A DNA stretch of 64,000 nt. It comes from Prionace glauca. Its lineage: Eukaryota; Chordata; Chondrichthyes; Carcharhiniformes; Carcharhinidae. The notes under the pieces were generated by a model. The model saw only the letters and a list, made by a program, of their open reading frames with translations. It was not told where the DNA came from and did not search any database. Of the stretch, positions 9,583-22,057 are shown in pieces (the first letter of the stretch is position 1; every line of letters begins with the position of its first letter). The translations under genes were made by a program, and so were the position numbers. The stretch is taken from NCBI GenBank assembly GCA_037974335.1, contig CM075724.1, positions 62,150,470 through 62,214,469 on the forward strand, written 5' to 3'.

Positions 9583-12500
9583 GGGCAGAGTTTTATGAGA
9601 ATTTTTCTAAGTGTCCAGCTAGCTTGAAAATTGGAGAATTCCTGAACCATTTTTTGAGTGATTATCACATGCATTCTTATGCACTGAGTCTTTGAAAAAG
9701 TAGGCTAGACTGTATCTAGCCACTAGAGGCAGTGGACAGGGCTTATTTCACCAGACAGCCTGTGCTCAGGTTGGAGCCACAAACTGTGCATGCACAGGAA
9801 AAGCAAAAAAAAATGCAGCTCTCCTGGCACAACATCCCCAGCCCAGGTACAACCTCTTTCTCCCCATTGTGGATGTCAGGGACCACGGCCCCAATGTTAC
9901 TGACATCCTTACCACTCCAATCCCTGTTGGACCTCCTTGCACATGATTCCTCATCACCCCACTCAGCCCCAATGGCTGACTGTCACGACCCTCTCTCTCC
10001 CTTACTGCGATCATCAGAGCCACAAATCGCACATTCGCCACCACTCCCCTTCCCGCCACCAGCCCCCGCCCCCACCACTCCCCCACCCCCTGCCCAACCT
10101 CTGTGAGCACATTTGTAAGTGCTCACAGAGCACTTGGTTTTCCTTCCATGGTAACAAGGCAAACTGTATTAAACTCACTGGAGTGCTCCAACTGGTGCAA
10201 GACTTTTCCAAACTGCCTGTAGCTGATCTTCCCTAAAAAGAGAAAACTCCATTAGAAATCCCCCAAGAATGAGCAGATAGTGCAAGAAGAAATGGCCTCC
10301 AGGACGACAGCTCCCCATTTTCCTGAAGCAAATCTGGTCAGGTTGCTGGAGGCAGTGGAGGCAAGTTGGCATACTCTCTTTCTCCCCAGCACGATACTGT
10401 TCCAAAGGAGGGAGTGGAAATGCAGTCTGGGAAGTGATGGCAGCCTGTGTTAGTGTGAGGGCACTGGCCTGGAGAACTGGGAAGCAATTCCACAAAAAGC
10501 TGAATGACCTAATCCAGGCAGAAAGGGTGGGTGTTTAACTCATCCAACATACTCCCCTCAAAAATGACCCAAGACCACTCACACCCAGCTTACTTCCAGC
10601 CCCTGACTGCCCCCAAGCACACTCCTCCTCCTTCCCAAGTTTCACAACCCTTGTCCTATGAATGTCATCCCCTGATATCCTGATACTCATGCCATCAGAT
10701 TTTACATGTCTCCTTCTGTCCTCCCAGAAGAAGAATGCCCATAATTGCCAGGAGAGGGTGATGCGCCCGAGATTCAGTCCTCAGCCCCTTTGAGAAACAG
10801 GCACTAGAGCTTATGGGAAAGGAGGGGATGCAGACCATCAGTGACCCTTGCTGCTACCAGCCCTTTAGCACCTGGGCAGTGTCGTCATCCTCCTCTTGCT
10901 GCATGGCCTCCTGCCCAATGATGCCCAGCTGGTCAGCCTCCACGCCTTCCACCTCCAAAAGGTCTCCTTGTTGCTTTGTAGGGCACAGCAATGACCACAA
11001 TGCAGGATGATATTAGGTGGGCTGTATTGGAGGGCCCCACAAGAGCAGTCCATATGCACGAATTGTATTTTAAGGAGCCCTATGCACTGCTTCACTATTG
11101 AATAGATGAGAATGTGGGCCTCATTGTATTGAGTTTTCTCATCAGTCTCAGGACTCTGCATTGGCATCAGCCAAGATCCAAGCAGGTATCCATGAACCCC
11201 ATGAGCCATTCCTGCATCGTGGGTTTCTCCTCAAAGACCTCTGGGACATCAGAACTTCTCAATATAAATCATATATAGACAATATAAATCATGACATAAA
11301 ACTGTCAAGGTGTCTGGCACAGACGTGCATGATGTTCAGTTGATTGTCACACACCAACGGTACATTTCAATAATTCTATTCATGAATCTTCCTGGATTTC
11401 TCACCAGGGCTTTGAGGGCAATGTGGGTGCAGTCATCCCCCTGCACATTTGGCATCCTCACGATGGCCACAGACTCTGCAGGACCTGGTAAAATTTAATA
11501 TACTGGCCAGCCGGGTATATAGGGCATCCATAACCACCTTCACACACTTGTGGGTGGATGATTGGGAAATGCCACAAAGGTCTCCACTGGCGATCTGAAA
11601 AGACCCGGTGGTGTAAAAGTTTAAGGCCATTCACAGCCACCAGGAGTGACAAATAGCACAGGTGTTGCACTATCTCAAAGCCTCAGCGGCACATGATGTC
11701 CAATACTTGCTCAAAGGGCAACTGAGTTGGAACTGCCATGATCTCCATTCCCTCCTTCTCTTGCCCCTGCCCCCTTCCCAGGATGAATGGCGGTCACCTC
11801 CTGCAGCTATCTCCCACTACTGCAAGTGGCAAGGCCTGGGCCTCCTGTGCCTGTAATTTACCCTCGTGCTCCTTCTCAGCTCCTGCAGCAACCAAAAGAA
11901 CAGAAAGATCAATGGGTTGCGCTGCAAAAACCATCTTGATCTGAAGAGTAGAGCGGGGACTGGGATTTGGGGAAGGGGATAGACAGATGGAGAGGTTGAA
12001 GAACTCTGCTTGTGTCAGCCCAGCAACAAGCACTCCCCATACCCCCTACAGACCCCAAGTAACACAAGCTCCGCAGCCCCTCAGGAAAGCAACAAATCTC
12101 AACCCCCCCACCAATCACAAACACACACCCAGAACCCATGCAGTCGTGACCACAGACAGTGCTGCTTGACAAGTCCTGAGGTTGCAGCAATGCCACTTCA
12201 GAGAGTTTCCAGCCCATCCCCCATCAGCAAGTGTTTGCTGCTGTTACCATTTGCTGCACTAAGACCCAAGGTCTATCCTGAGAAGCCGAAGTTGGAGCCC
12301 CCACACCATTGTGGGCCCTCCAACCCAAAATACAACATGGCTGCTGCCGTGAAACAACTCTCCAAAGCACCACCAAGCAGTTTAAAAGCAGAGACTCACC
12401 CTCTGCTCAAGCACCTGCGTGTGACTTTTATACTTGGTATTTGCCTGTCCGATCCAGCTGCAGTGAATGAGGTTGTAAAGGCAGGTGAGCAAGGAGGATT

Positions 12501-12701
12501 GGGCATGAAGCTTACTAGGTGTATTATTGGGAATACAAAAAAAAAGCAAATTGGGATTTCAACTGTTTTGGGCGGGGTTCTAATCATGCCAATTTTTTCT
12601 TCTTGGAAAATTGGAATGGGCAGGGAAACAGGCACCATTCCCAGTTTTTTAACATTTTCCCCTCTGCAAAACGGGCCAGATGAGATCGTATAATTCTGCC
12701 C
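9583..12701 (-). mobile_element. PIF/Harbinger DNA transposon, decayed, about 3.1 kb
   Basis: Ends match as inverted repeats: GGGCAGAGTTTTATGAG on the left and GGGCAGAATTATACGAT on the other strand at the right. Inside is a decayed HARBI1-type transposase on the minus strand. The flanks of the transposase are GC- and pyrimidine-rich and give proline-rich spurious frames. The 3-bp target duplication usual for the superfamily is not certain. Orientation follows the transposase. Confidence 0.65.
10830..11690 (-). pseudogene. Harbinger (HARBI1-like) transposase relic
   Basis: Pieces in several frames match the family order: ALNFYTTGSFQ and GDLCGISQSSTHKCV, then DCTHIALKA-like and NPGRFMNR, then ILRSSDVPEVFEEKP, then GYLLGSWLMPM, YNEAH, IGLLKIQF and GALQYSPP. 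The first block is the helical region before the DDE core, the last is the C-terminal end of the nuclease domain. Several frame changes and stops break it, so it cannot be active. The family encodes a second Myb-like protein; I did not find it. Confidence 0.75.
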
Positions 12702-13489
12702 ACTGAATCAGAATCTTTCACTGTGGCTACCCAGTCATGCAAACATTAATTAATTTCACAGTTTCAAGTTTTGTCTACTTTGCCTGGCTCTACATTACCT
12801 TAAATGCTATTGATTTGTAACATCTTCCAGCAGCAATGAAAGCCATCAAATCACCATTAACACTAGTTTTCCCTCTCCACAACTCCTCCGGTACTGGAGA
12901 AATTTGTGTCTGCAATTGGGAAGACTTGAACAAGACTTAGGCTTTTGGCAAGTGGGTTTACAAGTGCCAGGCATTGGCCATTAAGGGAGCATTGAATTGA
13001 ACAAAGCAACAAAAAAATAAGCAAGAGCACAAACACTCAAAAGTTTAGATGGTGAAACACTGCATCCTAACAAAAGTTAAAATACAGCTGTCTGCAAAAC
13101 TGAAGGAATTGTTTGAAAGTTTCTGTTTTTAAAAAGTTGCTCAGTGAATTTGATTAAAACAAACTGCTTTAGGAAGAAGAGATAGAGGTAAAATCATAAT
13201 GTTAAATGAATGGATCTTTTGTCTCTGTTGCTTGCATTTAACTAAGTCAAAAATGAAAAGATTTTCTTCTCAGCCGTCTGGTTGGATTCATGCCCATGTT
13301 TGGAAAGAAAGAATCAATCAGTTGCTTTGAAGTCTTCAAATGTTACAAATCACAAGGAGGTTTTGCTTTATCCTTCTTACATGTATTTTTAATATATAGA
13401 TGTAGTGAACCCCAAATTATTTAACTACAACTGTCCTTAATGCAGTAGTTGGTTTAAAAGCAAAGAGTTTTGTTTAATTGACATTAAGA
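12702..13489. other. Unassigned A/T-rich stretch
   Basis: No exon, RNA gene or recognised repeat was seen. Confidence 0.4.
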
Positions 13490-13645
13490 GGTTCACTAGA
13501 TTGATTCCAGAGATGAGAGGTTTGCTGTATGAAGAGAGATTGAACAGTTTAGGCCTATACTATCTGGCATTTAGAAGAATGAGGGGAGATCAAATTGAGG
13601 TATACAAGGTGATAAAAGGCATGGATAAAGTTGATGTGGAGCATC
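13490..13645 (+). mobile_element. CR1 fragment
   Basis: RT C-terminal sequence resembling RLIPEMRGLLYEERLN and MRGDQIEVYKV. It meets a CR1 of opposite orientation head to head. Confidence 0.7.
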
Positions 13646-16230
13646 AGGAGTAGGCCATTTGGCCCTTAGAGCCTGTTCTACCATTCATAATGATCATGGC
13701 TAATCATCAAATTCAATATACTGATCCCCCTTGCCCCCTTATCCCTTGATTCCTTTAGCCCCAAGAGCTATATCTAATTTCTTCTTGAAGTCAAAGTTTT
13801 GGCCTCAACTACTTTCTGTGAGAATGAATTCCACACATTCACCATTCTCTGGCTAAGAATTTTCTCCTCACCCCTGTTCTGAAAGGTTTACCCTTTTCCT
13901 CAAACTATGCTTCCTGGTTCTGGGCTCCCCCATTATTGTGAACATTCTTTCTGAATCTATCCTGTCAAACCCTGTTAGAATTTTATAAGTTTCTAGAAGA
14001 TAACACCTCACTCTTCTAAACTTCAATGAATGTAATCCTAACCAACTTAGTTTCTCCTGATAAATTAGACCTGCCATCCCAGGATAGGCCTGGTAAACTT
14101 CTGTTTTACTCCCTCTATAACAAGAGCATCATTCTTTAGATAGGGTTACCAGAACTGCACACAATACACCAGGTGTGGCCTCACCAAAGTCCTGTACAAT
14201 TGCAGTTAAACATCACTATTCCAGTACTCAATTCTCTCGCTATGAAGGCCAACGTGCCATTGCCTTTTTTACGGCCTGCTGTACCTGCACACATACTTTC
14301 AGTGATTGATGTTTGAGAACACCAAGGTCTCAAGTATCCACTTCAGTCAATTTACACCCATTTCATTCGTCACCTGTCTTCCTATTATTGCTACCAAAGT
14401 GGATAACCTCACATTTATTCACATTATACTGCATCTACCATGTATATACCCATAAACTCAACCTGTCCAAATCAAGCAGAAACATCTCTGCATCCTCCTC
14501 ACAGCACACCCTCCTATACAACGTTGGGTCATCTGCAAATTTGGAGACAGTACATTTAGTTCCCTCTTCCAAATTATTAATACATAATATGAACAGCTGG
14601 AGTCCTAGCAGAGATCCCTGCAGTAGTCCACTAGTCACCTTATGCCAATCAGAAAAAGACACATTTATTCCAACTCCTTGCTTCTTATCTGCTAACCAGC
14701 TTTCGATCCATCGCAAGACATTGCCTACAATCCCATGTACTTTAACTTTACATAGTAATCTGTTATGTGAGAAGGCTTTCTTGTCGAAAGCCTTCTGAAA
14801 GTCTAAATAAGCCACTCCCACTGGTTCTCCTCGGTCAACTCTACTACTTAAACCTTCAAATGTTAAAATGTTCAGTTGAAGTTTCATAGTTTGAAAGTTA
14901 AATTGTATGAAAGTTAAAGTGTTCAAATTAAAGTTTTATGCTTTCTCTGTACAGTAGTGGAAAATGTTTATCAGCTGACTGACCATCAAAGGGATTCAGT
15001 CTGTGCTATTTTTTTATAGGCCCCATAACATTTTCCTTTTTTGGCATTCACCAGATTTTTTTCCATAACAAATACCAAAAGCATGAGGATATGCTATGCA
15101 GATGAATGGTTAACAAAAGTCAATGTTTCATCAAATGAGAAAGGGTGAAAAGCCAGGATTTAATTGGCAAATATGCATTTAATGAAAGATGTGAAAAATC
15201 TCTGGTCCTGATTTGCTGTAATTGACTATAACTGCTGAGCTTTTTTTTTTGTGAACTCAGAACTGCTCTGGCCATTCCATGTTGGGTGGAGAGAGTTCCC
15301 CTTGTTCACAAGTAATTACAGACGTTACATTGGGTGCCTGTGTCCAGCACTGTTTGTGTAAAGAGCTGATTGAGTACCTTTAGATTGCTGTTACTCAGAG
15401 AGCTCTGAGAAAAGAATTCTAATAGACTCTTTAAGCATGATTTCTCCTGTGTACATCCCGGCTAACTTAGTCTGATTATACCACTACCTTCCAAATGCTG
15501 AGTTATTAAATCCGTGATGAAGGACTCGAGCAATTTCCCCAGTACTAATGTTTGGCTCACTATCTATAGTTCGCTGTTTTCTCTCTACCTTCCTTTTTGA
15601 GTATTGGGCTTATATTAGCTACCCTCCAATTTGTAGAGTTCAAAGAATTTTGGAAAATAACCAGAAATGGATCTACTATTTCCGTGGATAATTCCTTAAG
15701 CACACTGAGATGAAGATCATCAGGCCCTGAAGATTTATCCACCTTCAATCCTATCAATTTCTCCAAAGCCATCTCTATTATTGCTGATTTCCTTCAATTC
15801 CTGACTGAAACTTGTTTCTCTCAGAACTTCCGGTACATTATTCACGTTTTCCTTTGTGGAAATTGAAGCAAAGTATTAATTCCTTGACCACTTCTTTCAT
15901 CCCGTTATGAATTCTCCTGTTTCTGAATGGAAGGGGCCTACATTAATTTTTACCAATCATTTTCTCTCTACATATCTGTAGAAACTTTTACAGTCAGTTT
16001 TTATGTTCCATACTAGTTTACTTCTATACTCTATTTTCCCCTCATTAATCAACCCCTTGGTCCTCTTTTGCTGAATTTTAAATTGCGCCCAATCAACAGG
16101 CCCATTGCTTTTTCTTGCCAATTTGTATGCTTCTTCCTTGCATCTAATACTATCTCTAATTTCCTTTGAAAGCCGTGGTTTAGCCATAGTCCCCTTACCA
16201 CTCTTGCGCCACATAGGAATAAACAGCTTC
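13646..16230 (-). mobile_element. Old CR1 LINE, long copy, interrupted
   Basis: From the 3' end inward it reads RT C-terminus, RT core (LDFQKAFDKKAF, FADDPTLYRR), then LKVDKSSGPDDLHLSVLKEL and REKTANYR, and an upstream linker (KEEAYKLARKSNGPVDWAQF). About 550 bp of unrelated sequence (about 14,855-15,405) separates the core from the upstream half. Many stops and frame changes; old. Confidence 0.8.
14855..15405. repeat. Unidentified insert inside old CR1
   Basis: CR1 similarity stops and resumes around this block. It is A/T-rich with repeated GAAAGTTAAA-type words near its left end and a T-run in the middle. No terminal repeats were recognised. Confidence 0.4.
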
Positions 16231-16424
16231 TGGGGTTCACCTATTCATTTCTTTAATGCCTGCCATTGTCTGTTAACTGTCTTTCCTTCCAGTAATGTTT
16301 CTTTCCTTTCAGTAATGTCCATCATGGAATGTGACATGAAGGGACAGAGCGTATCAATATAACAGAGCACCAGCAAATGGGAGCAGAGTAGGAAACATTG
16401 TACAAGGACAAAATTTGATTCAAT

Positions 16425-16605
16425 TGTAGTTTCCAAAGTAGAATTGGACAATTATCTGATGAGAGAAAATGTAGGGCTATAGGGAAAAGTGCATGAAGTG
16501 GGACTAGGAGAGTTGCCCTTGCAAACATTTGGCATAGACATGACAGGCAAAAGGCCTTTTTTTGTGCTGCAAACATTTTATTATATGACTCTAAGTGAAT
16601 GTTAT
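16425..16605 (+). mobile_element. CR1 3' end fragment
   Basis: Sequence resembling CR1 3'-terminal 'gcatgaagtgggactaggag' and 'aaaaggcctttttttgtgctgc'. Diverged. Confidence 0.6.
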
Positions 16606-16692
16606 CTGAATGCATGCAAGATTCATTTCAAGGTAGACGAAGCGACAGCACAAGTAGAAACAAATTGATATTTCATGGTTGTCTTTATGGGA

Positions 16693-18132
16693 GCATAGGT
16701 TGTGATTCTCCCATTGCGGCCCACAACTTTTCTGTTGGGCTGCAGTGAGAGATTCGTGTCGTCGTCACTGAACAGGGATTTGCGAATGCGCCAGGAACAC
16801 ATGCACATCTCCCAGAGCTGGTGAAACCATGCTGGAAACTGGCAGGAAGGCAGGTAAGTAATTTAAATCTTTTTTTAAATTATGTTTTAAATATGTTTAT
16901 TAGTTCATAATCAGGACCTTTCAGATCCCGATTGAATCTCCCATTCCTCCAGAAATATTTCATTCCAGCAGGGTTCAGACTAGCTCCCACATTTGGGGAA
17001 TTAGCGGGAGACCCTGTTGGAATGAAGGGGGCACCTGGGGCTCCCCAGTGGATTGGACGGCAATGGGGTGGTGCCCCCTGGGCATGGGCACACTGGAGCA
17101 CCTTGGCACTGTTAATTGGGTATCAGCCAGTGCCAATGGGGAGGTGCTTATTGTGGGCAGGGCTCAGGGGTGGTCGGTGGGGGAAGGTGTACTGCTGCCA
17201 CTCTGCTGACAGTATCGGTCTGGGATGGAGGGAGTGCAGTGATTTGGGTGGTCTGGAGGGGGGTGGTCTCCTTGCGGAGGGCCTGCCTTTGGTGAGGATT
17301 GGGGGGGTGGGGTCTGCCATGGTGAGGGGGCCGAGGGGATCATCAATGTTTGAGAGGGGGTGGTCTGTGTATCGGCGCACTCCAGGATGGGGGGTGGGCA
17401 GTCTGGGCTGGCCTGGGAATTGTTGTGGGACCATGATCAGGCTGTGGGGGGCAGGAGGGGCAGCACTGGGCTGGCCAGTGATCGGACTGTCTAGCAAATG
17501 GGGAGTCTGACAGATTGGGACAACTGCGCATGTGCAGAGTTCCAGAATGGTCAAACTCTGGCATGAATAGGCCCTGCCCACCCCCGGGTTTTTAATGAGA
17601 TTCATGACTGGAACTTCCACAGTGCACAGAGTTTGGAGATTTGGGTGAGAAACTGAACTGACAAAACAGTTGGGATTTAGGACAGTTTTCCCACCAATTC
17701 AGCAGTTTTGCAGAATCGTCCCCATAGTTGCAAGTTTACCCAGGTCACTGCTGTCTGACCCACTGGGTAGCCCCAGATGCCCCCTTCATTCCAGCAGGGT
17801 CTCCCGCTAGTTCCCCGAATGTGGGAGCTGGTCTGAACCCCACCGGAGTGAAGTATTCCTGGTGGGATGGGAGATTCAATTGGGACCTGAAAAGTCCTGA
17901 TAATGAACTAATAAACATATTTAAAACATAATAACAAAAGATTTAAACTACCTACTTGCCTTCCTGTCGGTTTCCAGCATGGTCTGATCACCGACTGTTT
18001 GAAGGCTCTGGGAGATGTGCATGTGTTCCTGGCGCATGCACAAATGCCTGTTCAATGACGATGACACGCATCTCTCACTGTGACCCAACAGAAAAGTTGC
18101 AGGCCGCGATAGGAGAATTGCAGCCTATGGTT
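16693..18132. mobile_element. Fold-back (long inverted repeat) element, 1.44 kb
   Basis: The left arm (16,693 to about 17,060) reappears inverted at about 17,757-18,132: CATAGGTTGTGATTCTCC versus CATAGGCTGCAATTCTCC at the tips, and a shared AGGAACACATGCACATCTCC further in. The centre is GC-rich and non-coding; its long open frames are proline- or glycine-rich by composition. Class II non-autonomous element is the likeliest reading; superfamily not established. Confidence 0.75.
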
Positions 18133-19337
18133 CCAGATTAGTACAGTTGTGAGAAATCATTAGTTAAATGTTGTGAGAAATCATGTTGGCACAGAAGCTG
18201 AAGATATAGAACCAGTCTGGATGGAGCAAAGAAATTGCAATCTGTCATAATCTATACACTGTCAACTGTGAATAAATTATAGGCCTCCTGACAGTACCTA
18301 CACTGTAGGACAGAGTATACATCAACAAATAATTGAGGTTTGCAAGAAAGGTACTGCAATGATCATGGGTGACCTTAATCATCTTATAGTTTGGGCAAAT
18401 TAAATTGACAATTGTAGTTTTATGGTCAAGTTCATAAAGTGCAGTTGTGAATGTTTCTAAGAGCAATACATTTTTAAAGCTGATGATATGTGATGAGATG
18501 GAATTTATTGATGGCCTTGTGGTAAATATTTTCTAGGAAAGAGTTATCCTAACATGTAGAATTTTGAATTTGGCTTTAGATTCTGAAAATTTGGTCTGAA
18601 GCTGGTGGCTTAAACTTTTATAAAAGCAATTATATAGGTATGAAGATAAGTCATGAGGGAACTATTTTAAAAGTTAAGCTAGTGGGACAGCAAAGGAAAC
18701 ATTTTAGTAGATATTTCATAATTCTCATCACATACATACATATTCCTTTGCGGAATGATGAGTATCAGATAAGTGTAACCATTCCCTGTGCAACAAAGTA
18801 AGTTAATGATGGTATTAAATTGAAGCAAAAAGCATGCCATTCAGCAAGAATTAGTGGTGATATTTGTGAGAATTGTGGAGAACGGTAATGGATAAATTAA
18901 AAAGGAGAAATTAAAATATGATGGTAAATGAACAAGGAATATAAGAATAGGCAGTAAAAGATTATACATGAAAGGGAAAAGAGTAGCTAAAGTAAATTTT
19001 GGTCCCTTACAGGGTAACATGACAGAACTAGTAATTGGAAAAAGAAAGTGGCAGCAACTTTGAAGAAGTACCTTGTATCTGCCTTCATAGTGGATGATAT
19101 GAAAAACTTCCAAAGACTATATAAAAATCCAGAGGCAGAAAAGAAGGAAAAAATCAATGCAATCATTATCACCAGAGAAAAAAATACAAGGTAAATTAAT
19201 GAGAATAAATGTTGCCAAGACTCGATTTGGTTGCTTGCATTGCTGGTGTTCTAAATGGAGCAGCTGTCGTCAATAGTTGAAGCATTATTTAGAACCTTCC
19301 AAAATTCGTTAGATTCTACAGAAGCCCAAGTGAATGG

Positions 19338-19645
19338 GACGGCATGGTAGCACAATGGTTAGCATTGTTGCCTCACAGCACCAGGGACCCAGGTTCAATT
19401 CTGGTCTTGGGTGACTCTGTGGAGTTAACACATTCTCCCTATATCTGTGGGGTCCCCTCTGGGTGCCCTGGTTTCTTCCCACAGTCCAAATATGGTCAGC
19501 TTAGTTTGATCAGCCATGCTAAATTGACCCTTATTGAGAGGATAAATAAATGGAGTTATGGGGATAGGGCATGGGTGAGACTGTTGTCAGTGCAGACATA
19601 ATGGCTTTAAAGGGTTCCTTCTGAGCTGTGGGGATTGTATGATAT
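19338..19645 (+). mobile_element. tRNA-headed SINE
   Basis: Head GTTAGCATTGTTGCCTCACAG and GGTTCAATTCTGG, body with 'ggtttcttcccacagtcc', tail 'gcagacataatggcttt'. Inserted in the old CR1. Confidence 0.8.
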
Positions 19646-19847
19646 TCAAAAAAGGAGAGAGATGGAGAGCAGAAAAACATGAACCAATTGGCTGAGCACT
19701 TTGCATTGGAATAATGCTGGAATGCATCAATAAAGAAGTAGTAGTAAAGCATTTATAACTTATGGTACAACCAAGCAGAGACAACATTATTGTATAGAAG
19801 AAAATAATGTTTGACAAACTTTGAGGTGTAACAACCAGGTCGGATAA

Positions 19848-20297
19848 ATGGGAACATGGTCGACCCATGTTGGACACGGTGGGCTCGAGGAGGAGTTCTT
19901 GGAATGCTGCCGGGATAGTTTCCTGGAACAGTGTGTGTTGGAGCCGACGAGGGAGCGAGCTATCTTGGATCTGGTGCTATGTAATGAGGCAGGTAGAATT
20001 AGGGACCTTGTGGTGAAGGATCCTCTTGGGGAGAGTGATCATTGTATGGTGGAGTTTCTGGTGCAGATGGAGGTGGAGAAAGTGGGTTCCCGGTCACGCG
20101 TCCTTTGTTTGAAGAGAGGGGAGTACGGTAGGATGAGAGAAGAATTGGCGAACGTGGACTGGGGGAGCACGTTGGAGGGAGGGTCTGCTGAGGAGCAGTG
20201 GAGGATCTTTAAGGAGATCTTTCTTGGTGCTCAGCGGAAATTTATTCCGATGGTCAAAAAGGACCGTAGGAGGAGAGGTAATAAGCCGTGGATATAA
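19848..20297 (+). pseudogene. CR1 endonuclease C-terminal region and linker
   Basis: Residues ILDLVLCNEAGRIRDLVV and GESDHCMVEFLV match the last APE-endonuclease motif (SDH) of CR1 ORF2, which nicks target DNA. The frame continues into the linker (FIPMVKKDRRRRGNKPW) and shifts frame relative to the RT part near its end. Confidence 0.85.
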
Positions 20298-22057
20298 CGA
20301 AGGAGGTGAAGGAAAGTGTTAAATTAAAAGTGGAGGAATTTAGAGTAGCTAAGAGTAGTGGGCAAGAAGAGAATTGGGAGAGGTTTAAATGTCAACAAAG
20401 ATTGACAAAGAAGTTGATAAAGAAGGGTAGGAGAAACTATGAAGCTGGGCTAGCGCTTAATATAAAAAAAGATAGCAAGAGTTTTTATAAATATATAAAA
20501 AGGAAGAGACTGGCTAGGGTGAACGTTGGTCCTTTAGAGGATGAGAAAGGGGACCTAGTGGTAGGGGATGGGGATATGGCTAAGGTATTGAATAACTTTT
20601 TTGTGTCTGTCTTCACGGAGGAGGACGTGAATAATTTGCCGGGTGTTAGCGATGGAAAGGTGGTAGGACTGGAGGGTCTTAACATTACTGTTACTAGAGA
20701 GGCGGTGCTCGATAGACTGGAGGGGCTGATTGTGGACAAGTCCCCAGGACCGGATGGATTGCATCCGAGGGTGCTGAAAGAAATGGCGGAGGTGATAGTG
20801 GATGCCTTGGTGGTTATTTTCCAGACGTCGCTGGATTCCGGGGAAGTGCCGGAAGATTGGAAAACGGCTAATGTTACGCCGTTGTTTAAGAAAGGTGCCC
20901 GGCAAAAGGCGGGGAATTATAGGCCGGTTAGTTTAATGTCTGTGGTAGGTAAAATGTTAGAATCTGTCATTAAGGAGGAAATTGCGAGGCATCTTGAAGA
21001 GAATTGCTTGATAGAGCAGACGCAGCACGGTTTCATTAAAGGGAAGTCGTGTCTGACAAATTTACTGGAGTTCTATGAGGATGTGTCTAGGGCGGTGGAT
21101 AGAGGAGAGCCGGTGGATGTGGTCTTTCTGGATTTTCAGAAGGTGTTTGACAAAGTACCTCACAAGAGGTTATTGCAGAAGGTTGAGGGACATGGAGTTG
21201 GGGGTAGGGTGTTAGCATGGATAGAGGATTGGTTGTCAAATGGGAGGCAGAGAGTGGGGGTCAACGGGTGCGATTCGGATTGGCGGATGGTGACTAATGG
21301 AGTGCCCTAGGGGTCGATGCTGGGGCCTCAGCTTTTTACCATTTATATAGATGATCTGGAGGAGGGAACCGAGTGTAGGGTGTCAAAATTTGCTGATGAC
21401 ATCAAGATTGGGGGAACGGCAAATTGTGCGGAGGGTGTGGAGAGTCTGCAGAAGCATCTAGACAGGCTGGGTGAATGGGCCAGGAAATTGCAAATAGAAT
21501 TTAATGTTGGCGAGTGTGAGCTGGTCCACTTTGGGAGGAAGAATGGTAGGAAGGACTATTACTTACGAGGCGAAAAACTGCAGCAGGCGACGGTGCAGAG
21601 GGACCTTGGGGTCTTTGTGCATGAGTCGCAAAAACCCAGCTTGTAGGTGCAGCAGGTGGTCAGGAAGGCGAATGGGATGCTGGCCTTCGTAGCAAGGGGC
21701 ATTGAATATAAAAGTAGGGAGGTCTTGCTGCAGCTGTATATGGCATTGGTGAGGCCACAGCTGGAGTACTATGTGCAGTTTTGGGCGCCGCACCTGCGCA
21801 AAGATATTTTGGCCTTGGAGGGAGTGCAGAGGAGGTTTACTAGGCTGATACCGGAGTTGAGGGGGTTGAGCTATGAGGAGAGGCTGAATAAACTAGGCTT
21901 GTACTTGTTAGAGTTTAGAAGAATGAGGGGAGATCTCATTGAGACGTATAAGATGATGAATGGGATGGATAGGATAGAGGTGGAGAGACTCTTCCTGCTC
22001 AAAAAAGACAGTAGGACTAGGGGGCACAGCCTCAAGATAAAGTGGGGGGCGGTTTAG
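20288..22057 (+). pseudogene. CR1 reverse transcriptase, nearly whole, with two in-frame stops
   Basis: RT motifs in order: IVDKSPGPDGLHPRV, AGNYRPVSL, FLDFQKVFDKVPHKRLL (motif A), then GSMLGPQLF, FADDIKI (motif C with both Asp), then the thumb and C-terminal part VQRRFTRLIPELRGL. A TAG at 21,308 stands where relatives have Gln in VPQGS, and another TAG falls after ESQKPSL. Otherwise the frame is open, so the copy is young but not functional as it stands. Confidence 0.9.

Noticed and set aside
9732-10110. Pro-rich frames on both strands
   Set aside because: Low-complexity flank of the Harbinger transposon; no start context or domain.
12010-12693. 227-residue open frame on the plus strand
   Set aside because: Pro/Ser/Thr-rich by composition, antisense side of the Harbinger element, no domain or splice evidence.
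16932-17620. Long Gly/Trp-rich and Pro-rich frames on both strands
   Set aside because: They lie in the GC-rich centre of the fold-back element and follow base composition.
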